Assembly: GCA_964568585.1 (NCBI GenBank) | Contig: CAZMQI010000035.1 | Coordinates: 1 to 20,922, forward strand | DNA: 20,922 nucleotides | Origin: RGZA01 sp964568585 | GTDB lineage: Bacteria; Pseudomonadota; Alphaproteobacteria; UBA9219; RGZA01 | Direction: 5' to 3' | Part shown: positions 5,561 through 11,763 of the stretch, piece by piece | Position numbering within the stretch: the first letter of the stretch is position 1 | How the letters are laid out: the number at the start of each line of letters is the position of its first letter | Notes under the pieces: generated by a model | Seen by the model: the letters and a program-made list of their open reading frames with translations, nothing else | Told to the model about the DNA's origin: nothing | Database searches by the model: none | Made by a program: the position numbers and the translations under genes

Positions 5561-7987
5561 TTATTCTGCCTTCACGCCATAGCGGTTGCGCACATAGCCT
5601 TTGCTGGTGATTTTGCGAATGATATTCAACGCAGCATCGCTGGCCAGATTACCTTCCTTGGGTAAATCGCCTTCGCGGTGACCTTTGCCAAGGCTATCAG
5701 GCTGTAAATCTACATCATTCACCTGCGCCAGATCTTCGCGGCCAAGGTAAGAAATAGCCAACTCGCGGAACATATAATCCAGCACGGAGGTGGATGCGGT
5801 GATCATATCATTACCTTCCACCATGCCGGATGGTTCAAAGCGCGTGAAGGTAAATGCCTCAACGAATTCTTCCAATGGCACGCCGTATTGCAGGCCAATG
5901 GAAACGGCGATAGCAAAATTATTGATAAGGGAGCGGAACGCCGCACCTTCCTTATGCATATCAATAAAGATTTCACCGATGCGGCCATCTTCATATTCGC
6001 CAGTACGTAAGTACAGCTTATGCCCGCCAATAACAGCGCGCTGTGTATAGCCTTTGCGGCGGTCGGGCATTTTATTGCGGCTGACACGGCGCTGTGTAAT
6101 CGGTTGCGGTGCTGCTTTTGGTTCTGTGGCGGTTGTCTGCGGTTGAACTTCTTCAACGCTGCGCCATGATGGGTCGAGTAACCATGTGATGCGGCGAATG
6201 CCTTTTTCCTGAACCGCGATATGCAGGTTTGATAATTCCTGCGCCGATGTATCTGCGGGCAAATGCAATTGGTAATCGCATGCGCCCAATAAGAATGGCT
6301 GTGCAGCATGCAACACATCCAACTGGCAATGCATCGACAAGGTATGCACATCATCGCCATTGGGTTTGCTGGTTGCAAACAATCCCTCATGTTCTTTTTT
6401 CAATTGCGCGCAACCTGTGATGCGTTGCGTGCCGCATACATGATGGTTCGCCAATTTAATCTCGTCTTCGCTGAAACCAAGGAAGGTTAGTAAATCGAAT
6501 GCAGGGTCGCGGATTGCATCAGCAGATAAGCCAAGTTTCTTGATGCAGAATGTTTCGCCAACTACCCACGGGCTGAATGCATGGCGGATATGTTGTGCTT
6601 TGGATAATGCTTCTTCTAAACGCGTAATGGCTGCGGCATCAAACCCGCGCACATGCAATGCTGCGGGATTAATAACCGGTGCATCATGCAGGGTGTGATG
6701 CCCCGCAGCATAACGTTCAATCTGCGCGATATCATCGGGGTCATATCCAAGCTTGGATAATCCTTCGATAATCACCGGGCGGACGCGTTGTTCCAAACGG
6801 CCATCCATCGTCCATGTGGTTGTGACATGGGAGAAGAGGGGATTGATGCTGGTGGTGTCGCTATCAAACCATTCATCGGCTTCGCGCATCGGCAAAATAC
6901 CGTTCAGGTACAGGCTTCGCATGCCGGTCTTTTCAATCAGGCCTAGTGCTTCATCCCAAATCTTGCGGCTTTCTGCAACTAGCGGTAATTCCGGTGCTTC
7001 ACCCGGTTCTAGCGTGAAGATATTTAACGCATTCTTCGTGCCGTGAATGGCGATTTCCTGATTATCAAATAAATTCATCAGCGCATCTTGGTGCTGCGTG
7101 TATTCAGCTGATGCGCCTTTTTCCTGTGCCAACATCGCTGTGGTCTGCAAGGTACATGCGCTGATTTGCGCCAAGATACCAGCAACATAATGTTTAGCGG
7201 CCACGCTGTTATAGGCAATCCCTTGGCATGCCAGCAGGCTGGCAAAATTGGTAACGGTTATGCCGCCCGTCGTTCCTTCGTTGGTCGCACATAATATATG
7301 AAGTGCAAGCGACCAAACGCGGGTCGCATGACGCAGTAGTTGCACATTCAAAAAACCATCATCGCGGCGGAAGGCCAGCAAGTTAAAGGTAACGATGTAA
7401 TCCGCCTTGGCATTCAATGCACCGCCCAGTGACCACAGATTATCCGCAACTTTATTGATGATAATAGGTAAGTCTGTCGCGGTTTCTGGCTCGTTGCGTT
7501 GAACCTTCACGCCATAGGCCCAATGTGCGCCATAGCTTGCCAATAATGACAAATTCGGCACTGCAATCTGGCTTGCCATCATCATGCGGAGTTCGTCGTA
7601 AAACGCGCGTGCATCATTTTCACGGTTAAAGAAACTTTGCTTCCAGCCTTCATAGGTCAGCGCGCCCGCAAAACGGTCAAAGCTGTTACGCACGCTGTGT
7701 TCCGTCGTGATGTCTTTTTCGCTTGGATTGGGAACTTTTGGCCATAACCATGATGGCACTGTATTTTCTTCAACCGTTTTCAAGGTGCGGGAGAAGGGGG
7801 AGTTTAAAAATCCATATTGCTTGAGCGCGGTAACGCTGCGGCGGCTCCAGCTGGCAGGAATTTCTAAAATCCCTGCAAGATTACCATCTTCTTCGTCTGG
7901 CGCATTGGCGTCAAAAGCCAGCGTAATGAACTCAAGCCCCTGATAGGCGTCTTGGTCTTTTTTGGTGAGCAGGCGCTCAATTCGCAT
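5561..7987 (-). CDS. NrdJ-family (class II ribonucleotide reductase) homologue lacking catalytic motifs; probable pseudoenzyme
   Basis: An 808-residue intact protein that lines up with adenosylcobalamin-dependent reductase NrdJ (usually about 1200 residues in Alphaproteobacteria). Start 7987 gives MRIERLLTKK, matching the NrdJ N-terminus; residues 17-160 (GLEF, IPASWS, ENTVPSWLW, FDRFAGALTYEGWK, HWAYG) remain recognisable. Around 165-200 a region of several hundred residues of normal NrdJ is missing, including the GSGTGSNFS and NPC(S/G)E active-site segments. Further on, the phosphate-binding PTGT is replaced by PMRE (366-369), DCDTTG by DSDTTS (375-380), and the GAISKTINMP segment by GACDYQLHLP. 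The C-terminal TSCPD-like domain (about 639-750: MPDRRKGYTQ, GGHKLYLRTGEYEDG, FEPSGMVEGND) is by contrast nearly canonical. The C-terminal CxxC redox tail is absent. No frameshift is needed, so it looks selected rather than decayed. Role unknown. Transcribed divergently from the NDUFA12 gene. Confidence 0.82.
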   Translation of the reverse strand: MRIERLLTKKDQDAYQGLEFITLAFDANAPDEEDGNLAGILEIPASWSRRSVTALKQYGFLNSPFSRTLKTVEENTVPSWLWPKVPNPSEKDITTEHSVRNSFDRFAGALTYEGWKQSFFNRENDARAFYDELRMMMASQIAVPNLSLLASYGAHWAYGVKVQRNEPETATDLPIIINKVADNLWSLGGALNAKADYIVTFNLLAFRRDDGFLNVQLLRHATRVWSLALHILCATNEGTTGGITVTNFASLLACQGIAYNSVAAKHYVAGILAQISACTLQTTAMLAQEKGASAEYTQHQDALMNLFDNQEIAIHGTKNALNIFTLEPGEAPELPLVAESRKIWDEALGLIEKTGMRSLYLNGILPMREADEWFDSDTTSINPLFSHVTTTWTMDGRLEQRVRPVIIEGLSKLGYDPDDIAQIERYAAGHHTLHDAPVINPAALHVRGFDAAAITRLEEALSKAQHIRHAFSPWVVGETFCIKKLGLSADAIRDPAFDLLTFLGFSEDEIKLANHHVCGTQRITGCAQLKKEHEGLFATSKPNGDDVHTLSMHCQLDVLHAAQPFLLGACDYQLHLPADTSAQELSNLHIAVQEKGIRRITWLLDPSWRSVEEVQPQTTATEPKAAPQPITQRRVSRNKMPDRRKGYTQRAVIGGHKLYLRTGEYEDGRIGEIFIDMHKEGAAFRSLINNFAIAVSIGLQYGVPLEEFVEAFTFTRFEPSGMVEGNDMITASTSVLDYMFRELAISYLGREDLAQVNDVDLQPDSLGKGHREGDLPKEGNLASDAALNIIRKITSKGYVRNRYGVKAE

Positions 7988-8187
7988 CGGGAATGGCCTT
8001 TGACGAGATGGTTTGTGTAAGCACTTGATATGCTTGCCACATATTCGGGATGGTCGGTACGAGAGATTGAAAAATATCCCCAACATTTATGAATTTGCGA
8101 ACTGCCAAGAATATGGCTAAAAAGGGGGCCTCTATCAGTTTCGAATCCAATCACAAGAACGACCCAAAAAAACAACAAGAACACAAT
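7988..8187. other. Divergent intergenic region between the NrdJ-like gene and the NDUFA12 gene
   Basis: About 200 bases that must hold promoters for both genes. I see no NrdR-type box pair, no cobalamin riboswitch and no RNA gene. In-frame upstream ATGs exist for both genes (8086 for the NrdJ-like gene, 8089 and 8113 for the NDUFA12 gene), but the added residues lack family similarity. Confidence 0.4.
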
Positions 8188-8574
8188 ATGCAAGAACCCT
8201 ATTCATGGATTGCGCGCTTTTCCCATCTGGGCACGCAACTTTTTACAATGTTTTCCGGAGAGTTGGTCGGCAAGGATAGCCATGGCAACCGCTACTTCCG
8301 TCAAAAGAAGCAAAAAGGAGCGCAGCGCGAAAAACGCTGGGTAATGTATAACGGGCGGCCAGAAGCATCCTTGGTTCCACCTGAATGGCATGGCTGGCTA
8401 CACTACACTCTTGATGAACCATTGCCCGAAGAAAGCGATTTTCATCAGGCATGGGTGAAGCAGCACCACGCCAATCTAACTTTTTCTGATAAAGCGTATC
8501 GTCCCCCTGTATTCCAGGGCGGCAAACGTGATAAAGCAACAGGCGATTATCAAGCCTGGCAACCCAATAAATAA
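8188..8574 (+). CDS. NDUFA12-family NADH:ubiquinone oxidoreductase accessory subunit
   Basis: Bacterial homologue of the mitochondrial complex I accessory subunit NDUFA12 (B17.2), found in Alphaproteobacteria. Diagnostic stretches are GKDSHGNRYFRQ, RRWVMYNG-type RWVMYNGRPEAS, and VPPEWHGWLHYT followed by DEP. Start 8188 (MQEPYSW) gives 128 residues and places the conserved core early, as in relatives. Longer starts at 8089 or 8113 would add a Lys/Asn-rich leader with no family match, and no strong ribosome site separates the options. It stands apart from any nuo operon, as is usual, and leads a NDUFA12-mlaD-DUF2155 series that recurs in Alphaproteobacteria. It is one of the better markers that the right-hand piece is alphaproteobacterial. 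Confidence 0.9.
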   Translation: MQEPYSWIARFSHLGTQLFTMFSGELVGKDSHGNRYFRQKKQKGAQREKRWVMYNGRPEASLVPPEWHGWLHYTLDEPLPEESDFHQAWVKQHHANLTFSDKAYRPPVFQGGKRDKATGDYQAWQPNK

Positions 8575-8609
8575 TAACGTGCAATATAAACACATAAGGA
8601 AGTTAAACG

Positions 8610-9197
8610 ATGAATCGTAATGTCATTGAAACCGTGCTTGGTGCAGTTGTTCTTCTTACCGCGGTGATGTTCCTCAGCTTTGCATACAGCAGCGCCGATT
8701 TGGGCAAGAAGGAAGGCTATACCGTTCGTGCCGATTTTGACCGTATAGATGGCCTTAAACCGGGCAGTGACGTACGCATGAACGGCGTCATGGTCGGCTC
8801 TGTTTTGGACATCAGCCTCGATAAAGAGAATTTCCGCGCCACAGCGAATTTCAGTGTTGATAAGAAAATCAAATTGCCTCGCGATACCATCGCGATGATT
8901 GCCAGCGAAAGCTTGCTCGGCGGTAAATATCTTTCCCTTGAAGTTGGCGTTGAAGATGAAAATGTTGCAACCGATGGTACTGGCAAACTTACCCGCACCA
9001 CACCGCCAATGCGCCTTGATGATTTAATCGGTCACATGATTTTTAAAGAAGACGATAAGAAGAAAAACCAGGCGCCTGTTGCGCCTCCTTCTGATAAAAC
9101 ATCATCAACGGGTCCATCGCTTAATGACAGCTTGCCGTTATTGGCTGCAGAGCCTGCATCAGAAGCATCGCAACACGCAGAACAAACAGCTAGATAA
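8610..9197 (+). CDS. mlaD: MlaD-type MCE-domain protein (outer-membrane lipid asymmetry transport)
   Basis: Substrate-binding, membrane-anchored MCE subunit of the Mla phospholipid transporter that moves lipids between inner and outer membranes. The 195 residues show one N-terminal membrane segment (about 7-27), then the MCE domain (about 36-110: YTVRADFDRIDGLKPGSDVRMNGV, GSVLDISLD, LPRDTIAMI, LLGGKYLSL). A variable tail rich in Lys, Pro and Ser follows. The ribosome site AAGGAAG lies about 9 bases upstream. Its TAA stop overlaps the ATG of the next gene by one base (TAATG), so translation is probably coupled. MlaE, MlaF, MlaC and MlaB are not in this window; the detached mlaD location is known in Alphaproteobacteria. 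Confidence 0.92.
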   Translation: MNRNVIETVLGAVVLLTAVMFLSFAYSSADLGKKEGYTVRADFDRIDGLKPGSDVRMNGVMVGSVLDISLDKENFRATANFSVDKKIKLPRDTIAMIASESLLGGKYLSLEVGVEDENVATDGTGKLTRTTPPMRLDDLIGHMIFKEDDKKKNQAPVAPPSDKTSSTGPSLNDSLPLLAAEPASEASQHAEQTAR

Positions 9198-9700
9198 TGA
9201 GCATTGCGCGTGGGTTGCTAGTATTGATGCTTTGCGCTGTGCCGTTATGGGTGCATGCCGAAGATTCTATACCAGCACCACCCACCGAAGCAGCGCCACC
9301 GCCGCATCCTGAACGCCATTTTGATGAATATGATATTGCCATCATGCAGGCATTGGATAAACCGAATGCTCGCGTGCAAACATTCAACGTACAGGTTGGC
9401 CATAGCGCAAAATTTGGCCCCTTAAACGTCAAAGTACGTGCGTGTAAAAAAGCGCCGCCCGAAGAAACACCCGAGTCCGTAGCTTTCGTTGAAATAGACG
9501 ATCCGCGTGCAAAGGAAATGGCACGCCAGAATTTATATAAGGGATGGATGTTCGCATCCAGCCCTGCATTATCCGCGCTCGAACATCCGATTTACGATGT
9601 GTGGGTTCTGGATTGCAAGAATTCGCCAGCCAAAGCCGCTTCATCGCCTGATGCCGAGAAAAAAGCATCACCCGCTAAAGCCAAACGCAAAAAGCCCTGA
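9197..9700 (+). CDS. DUF2155 domain periplasmic protein
   Basis: A 167-residue protein with a signal peptide (about 1-21, ending in WVHA|ED) and a DUF2155 core: the segment KPNARVQTFNVQVGHSAKFG, then LNVKVRACKKAPPEETPESVAFVEI, then YKGWMFASSPALSALEHPIYDVWVLDC. The two conserved cysteines lie in VRACKK and LDCKN. Function unknown; genes of this type commonly sit beside aat, mlaD or accBC in Alphaproteobacteria. After the core the tail (about 141-167) is low-complexity Ala/Ser/Lys/Pro and runs antisense to the 3' end of aat for 109 bases. Starts within the stop codon of mlaD, so it is probably the third gene of that operon. Confidence 0.87.
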   Translation: MSIARGLLVLMLCAVPLWVHAEDSIPAPPTEAAPPPHPERHFDEYDIAIMQALDKPNARVQTFNVQVGHSAKFGPLNVKVRACKKAPPEETPESVAFVEIDDPRAKEMARQNLYKGWMFASSPALSALEHPIYDVWVLDCKNSPAKAASSPDAEKKASPAKAKRKKP

Positions 9701-10251
9701 TAGCGTTCGCGCGGTATTTCAATAATTCCGAATTGTTTTAAATGGTCATTGATGAACTGTGCATCCAGTAGCGCATAATTCTGCTTCACAAGTCGCGCTA
9801 CTAAATGCACCAATGCAACCTTGCTGGCATCACGTGCGGTTGAAAACATACTCTCACCAAAAAATGCGCGGCCTAATGATATACCATACAACCCGCCCAC
9901 CAGTTTATCTGCTTCCCACACTTCCACCGAATGGGCATGTCCCATATGGTGCAGCCGCGTGTAGTTGGCGATAATCATTTCGTTGATCCATGTCTTGGCA
10001 TCCTTGCGCTTTATCTGCGCGCAGGCGGTGATTACATCTTCAAAACAGGTGTTGATGGTCACTCGGAAATGGCCGCTGCGTACTGTGCGCGCAAGACGCT
10101 TGGGAACATGAAAGGTATCCAGCGGGATGATACCGCGATGTTTCGGGTTGACCCAATAAATCGCATCGCTTGCCGCGTCATCCGACATGGGGAATACCCC
10201 AATCGAATACGCTTCCAGCAGCAATTCCGGTGTTAATTCGCGGTTAGACAT
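9592..10251 (-). CDS. aat: Leucyl/phenylalanyl-tRNA--protein transferase
   Basis: N-end-rule enzyme that adds Leu or Phe from aminoacyl-tRNA to proteins with N-terminal Arg or Lys, marking them for ClpS/ClpAP. The 219-residue protein has the standard blocks: LLEAYSIGVFPMSD, IYWVNPKHRGIIPL, FHVPKRLARTVRSG, the RVTINTCFEDVITACA block, WINEMIIANYTRLHHMGHAHSVEVWE, LVGGLYGISLGRAFFGESMFS, and DAQFINDHLKQFG. The family-like part ends around residue 195. The last ~25 residues are a weakly conserved extension lying antisense to the DUF2155 gene. Convergent with the mlaD operon with no terminator visible between them. The aat gene is in the expected alphaproteobacterial neighbourhood. Confidence 0.95.
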   Translation of the reverse strand: MSNRELTPELLLEAYSIGVFPMSDDAASDAIYWVNPKHRGIIPLDTFHVPKRLARTVRSGHFRVTINTCFEDVITACAQIKRKDAKTWINEMIIANYTRLHHMGHAHSVEVWEADKLVGGLYGISLGRAFFGESMFSTARDASKVALVHLVARLVKQNYALLDAQFINDHLKQFGIIEIPRERYQGFLRLALAGDAFFSASGDEAALAGEFLQSRTHTS

Positions 10252-10292
10252 AAGGTCAAGTCCTTAAAACAACCATGAAAGCATTAATCGTA

Positions 10293-10321
10293 TTGTACCG
10301 CATATTTCTGAAACCTACTAT
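10293..10321 (+). promoter_or_regulatory. Possible promoter upstream of the tandem membrane-protein genes
   Basis: TTGTAC (10293-10298) and TACTAT (10316-10321) are 17 bases apart and lie about 55 bases before the ATG at 10377, in an AT-rich gap. Both boxes are weak matches, so this is only a candidate. Confidence 0.3.
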
Positions 10322-10376
10322 CCCGCCAGAACATTAATTTTACACGAATTTTTGAGTAATTTTACCGGAGAGATAT

Positions 10377-11093
10377 ATGGCTAAACAATCTAAACGTACC
10401 CGTGTTGTGGCCCACAAAGATCGCATGAAAAGAAAAGAAGCAGCGCGTAGTGGCCTGCCACAAGATGTTGCGCCAAAAACCGGCTTGCGACATTTGCGTC
10501 AGCGTATCGCAAAAAACCCAAGAATTTTCTATGTTGCAACGGCAGTTGTTTTGGGTGGCTTGGCGGTTACCTTTGGATTTAGAAATAAAGCTGAAAGCCC
10601 ATACTGCCTCATGGCAGCCAGCGAAAATTTTAAACAAGCTTTATATGTAGGCGGTTTTAATCAGGTGCTTCCGCCCATTCCGGTGTTAGCAAAAGAAATT
10701 GAAGTTTCATTGAATATCGCGCTCGAAGCTTCGCAACGCATTGATACCACGATTGTTAAAGCTAAAATAACTGATAAAACGGTTGCTATGATTGAAGATG
10801 GAAAGTTGGTTCCGGCACCGGGTGAGCGTATTACTGAATCGCAACTTCCAAATAACGGCAAGGTTATGCTGACGATTGATGGTCATCCACTCACAGTCAG
10901 CACAAAAGACCGTTTCACCGTGGCCAGAGATTTAAGCACGGTTACCATTGCAGGGTATGTGTACAAAGCAGACGCTTTCAGATCTCAAATATTGCAATAC
11001 AAGGCAACAGGTCAAACGGGCATAGCCACATTGCCAATTTTTAACGTGGGCCGTGATACCGGTGCGCGTTGTGCCCCGGGTACGAGCATATAA
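10377..11093 (+). CDS. Uncharacterised single-pass membrane protein, first of a paralogous tandem pair
   Basis: 238 residues; I do not recognise a named family. The N-terminal ~48 residues are strongly basic (MAKQSKRTRVVAHKDRMKRK) and end in LRQRIAKNPR. A membrane helix follows at about 51-67. The rest (about 170 residues) should lie in the periplasm by the positive-inside rule. It has exactly two cysteines, C77 just after the helix and C232 near the C-terminus, well placed for a disulfide. The middle contains a helical stretch (EIEVSLNIALEASQRID) and beta-rich segments (PNNGKVMLTIDGHPLTV, DLSTVTIAG). The ribosome site GGAGAG (10367-10372) supports ATG 10377. Its end overlaps the following gene, which has the same layout; function unknown. 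Confidence 0.8.
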   Translation: MAKQSKRTRVVAHKDRMKRKEAARSGLPQDVAPKTGLRHLRQRIAKNPRIFYVATAVVLGGLAVTFGFRNKAESPYCLMAASENFKQALYVGGFNQVLPPIPVLAKEIEVSLNIALEASQRIDTTIVKAKITDKTVAMIEDGKLVPAPGERITESQLPNNGKVMLTIDGHPLTVSTKDRFTVARDLSTVTIAGYVYKADAFRSQILQYKATGQTGIATLPIFNVGRDTGARCAPGTSI

Positions 11094-11760
11094 CATACGG
11101 CAATTTCAACGCTTACGCCAACGGATTGCCAAAAACCCGCGCACAGCCATTGGCCTGACATTGGCGGGCATGGCTTCGATATACGCGGTAATACCCCGCG
11201 CTGATACGGATTATTGCCACCAATTTCCTGCGACCAGTAATCCAGGTTATGTGTTGATGGCAAATGTAACCAACCCAAATCCACAGACGTTGAAAGAGGT
11301 TGCTGCATCCATTCAAGAAAGCCTGAATGCCACGCTTGAAAAAGCCATGGGCTATGACCGGAGCATTTTGCGTGATCAAAAAACAGGTGATATTATCGGG
11401 CAAATTGCAGGTCGCACGGTTATGCCGTTTCCTTTTGCAAAAGTTGATGCCAAGCGCTTGCCAAACAAAGGCAAAATGTTATTGCTAATTGGCCCGCAAG
11501 GTCGTCAAACACGTATCAGCGTAAATGAAACCGCGCGCTTTGTGGTAGCAGATGATCTCAGCAAAATCACGATTGATGGCAAAGAAATCCTAACGCCGCG
11601 CTTGCCGCCAATCGGTCAGCGTATACTAAGAGAACATGCACGTTATGAAGATGTGATTGTCTTGCCCATCGTCTATTTATCAAAAGGCGTGCTATTTCAA
11701 TGCCGGCCTGATATTCCAAAACCAAGAAATATTCTAATCGACAAATCGCTGTCGCTATAG
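11053..11760 (+). CDS. Uncharacterised single-pass membrane protein, second of the paralogous tandem pair
   Basis: 235 residues if started at GTG 11053; GTG codons at 11062 or 11071 are alternatives and no ribosome site decides. It overlaps the preceding gene by up to 41 bases. It repeats that protein's plan: the same LRQRIAKNPR box (21-30), a membrane helix (about 31-47), one cysteine just beyond it (C55) and one near the C-terminus (C217), with no others. Similar internal blocks are seen: I-x-x-SLN-x-x-LE, LPN(N/K)GK-x-(M/L)L, and the V-A-x-DLS-x-(V/I)TI-(A/D)G pattern. Identity is low outside these, so the duplication is old. The basic N-terminal extension of the first copy is missing. Ends 3 bases before the stop of the convergent PBP1A gene. 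Confidence 0.78.
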   Translation: MIPVRVVPRVRAYNIRQFQRLRQRIAKNPRTAIGLTLAGMASIYAVIPRADTDYCHQFPATSNPGYVLMANVTNPNPQTLKEVAASIQESLNATLEKAMGYDRSILRDQKTGDIIGQIAGRTVMPFPFAKVDAKRLPNKGKMLLLIGPQGRQTRISVNETARFVVADDLSKITIDGKEILTPRLPPIGQRILREHARYEDVIVLPIVYLSKGVLFQCRPDIPKPRNILIDKSLSL

Positions 11761-11763
11761 CTG

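Noticed and set aside
5561..7987. The NrdJ-like gene as a frameshifted pseudogene.
   Set aside because: The frame is intact from the NrdJ-type N-terminus to the C-terminus and conserved blocks occur in the right order; loss is confined to specific segments.
7988..8187. A cobalamin riboswitch or NrdR boxes upstream of the NrdJ-like gene.
   Set aside because: I could find neither a B12-box-like segment nor a pair of NrdR-type palindromes in this 200-base gap.
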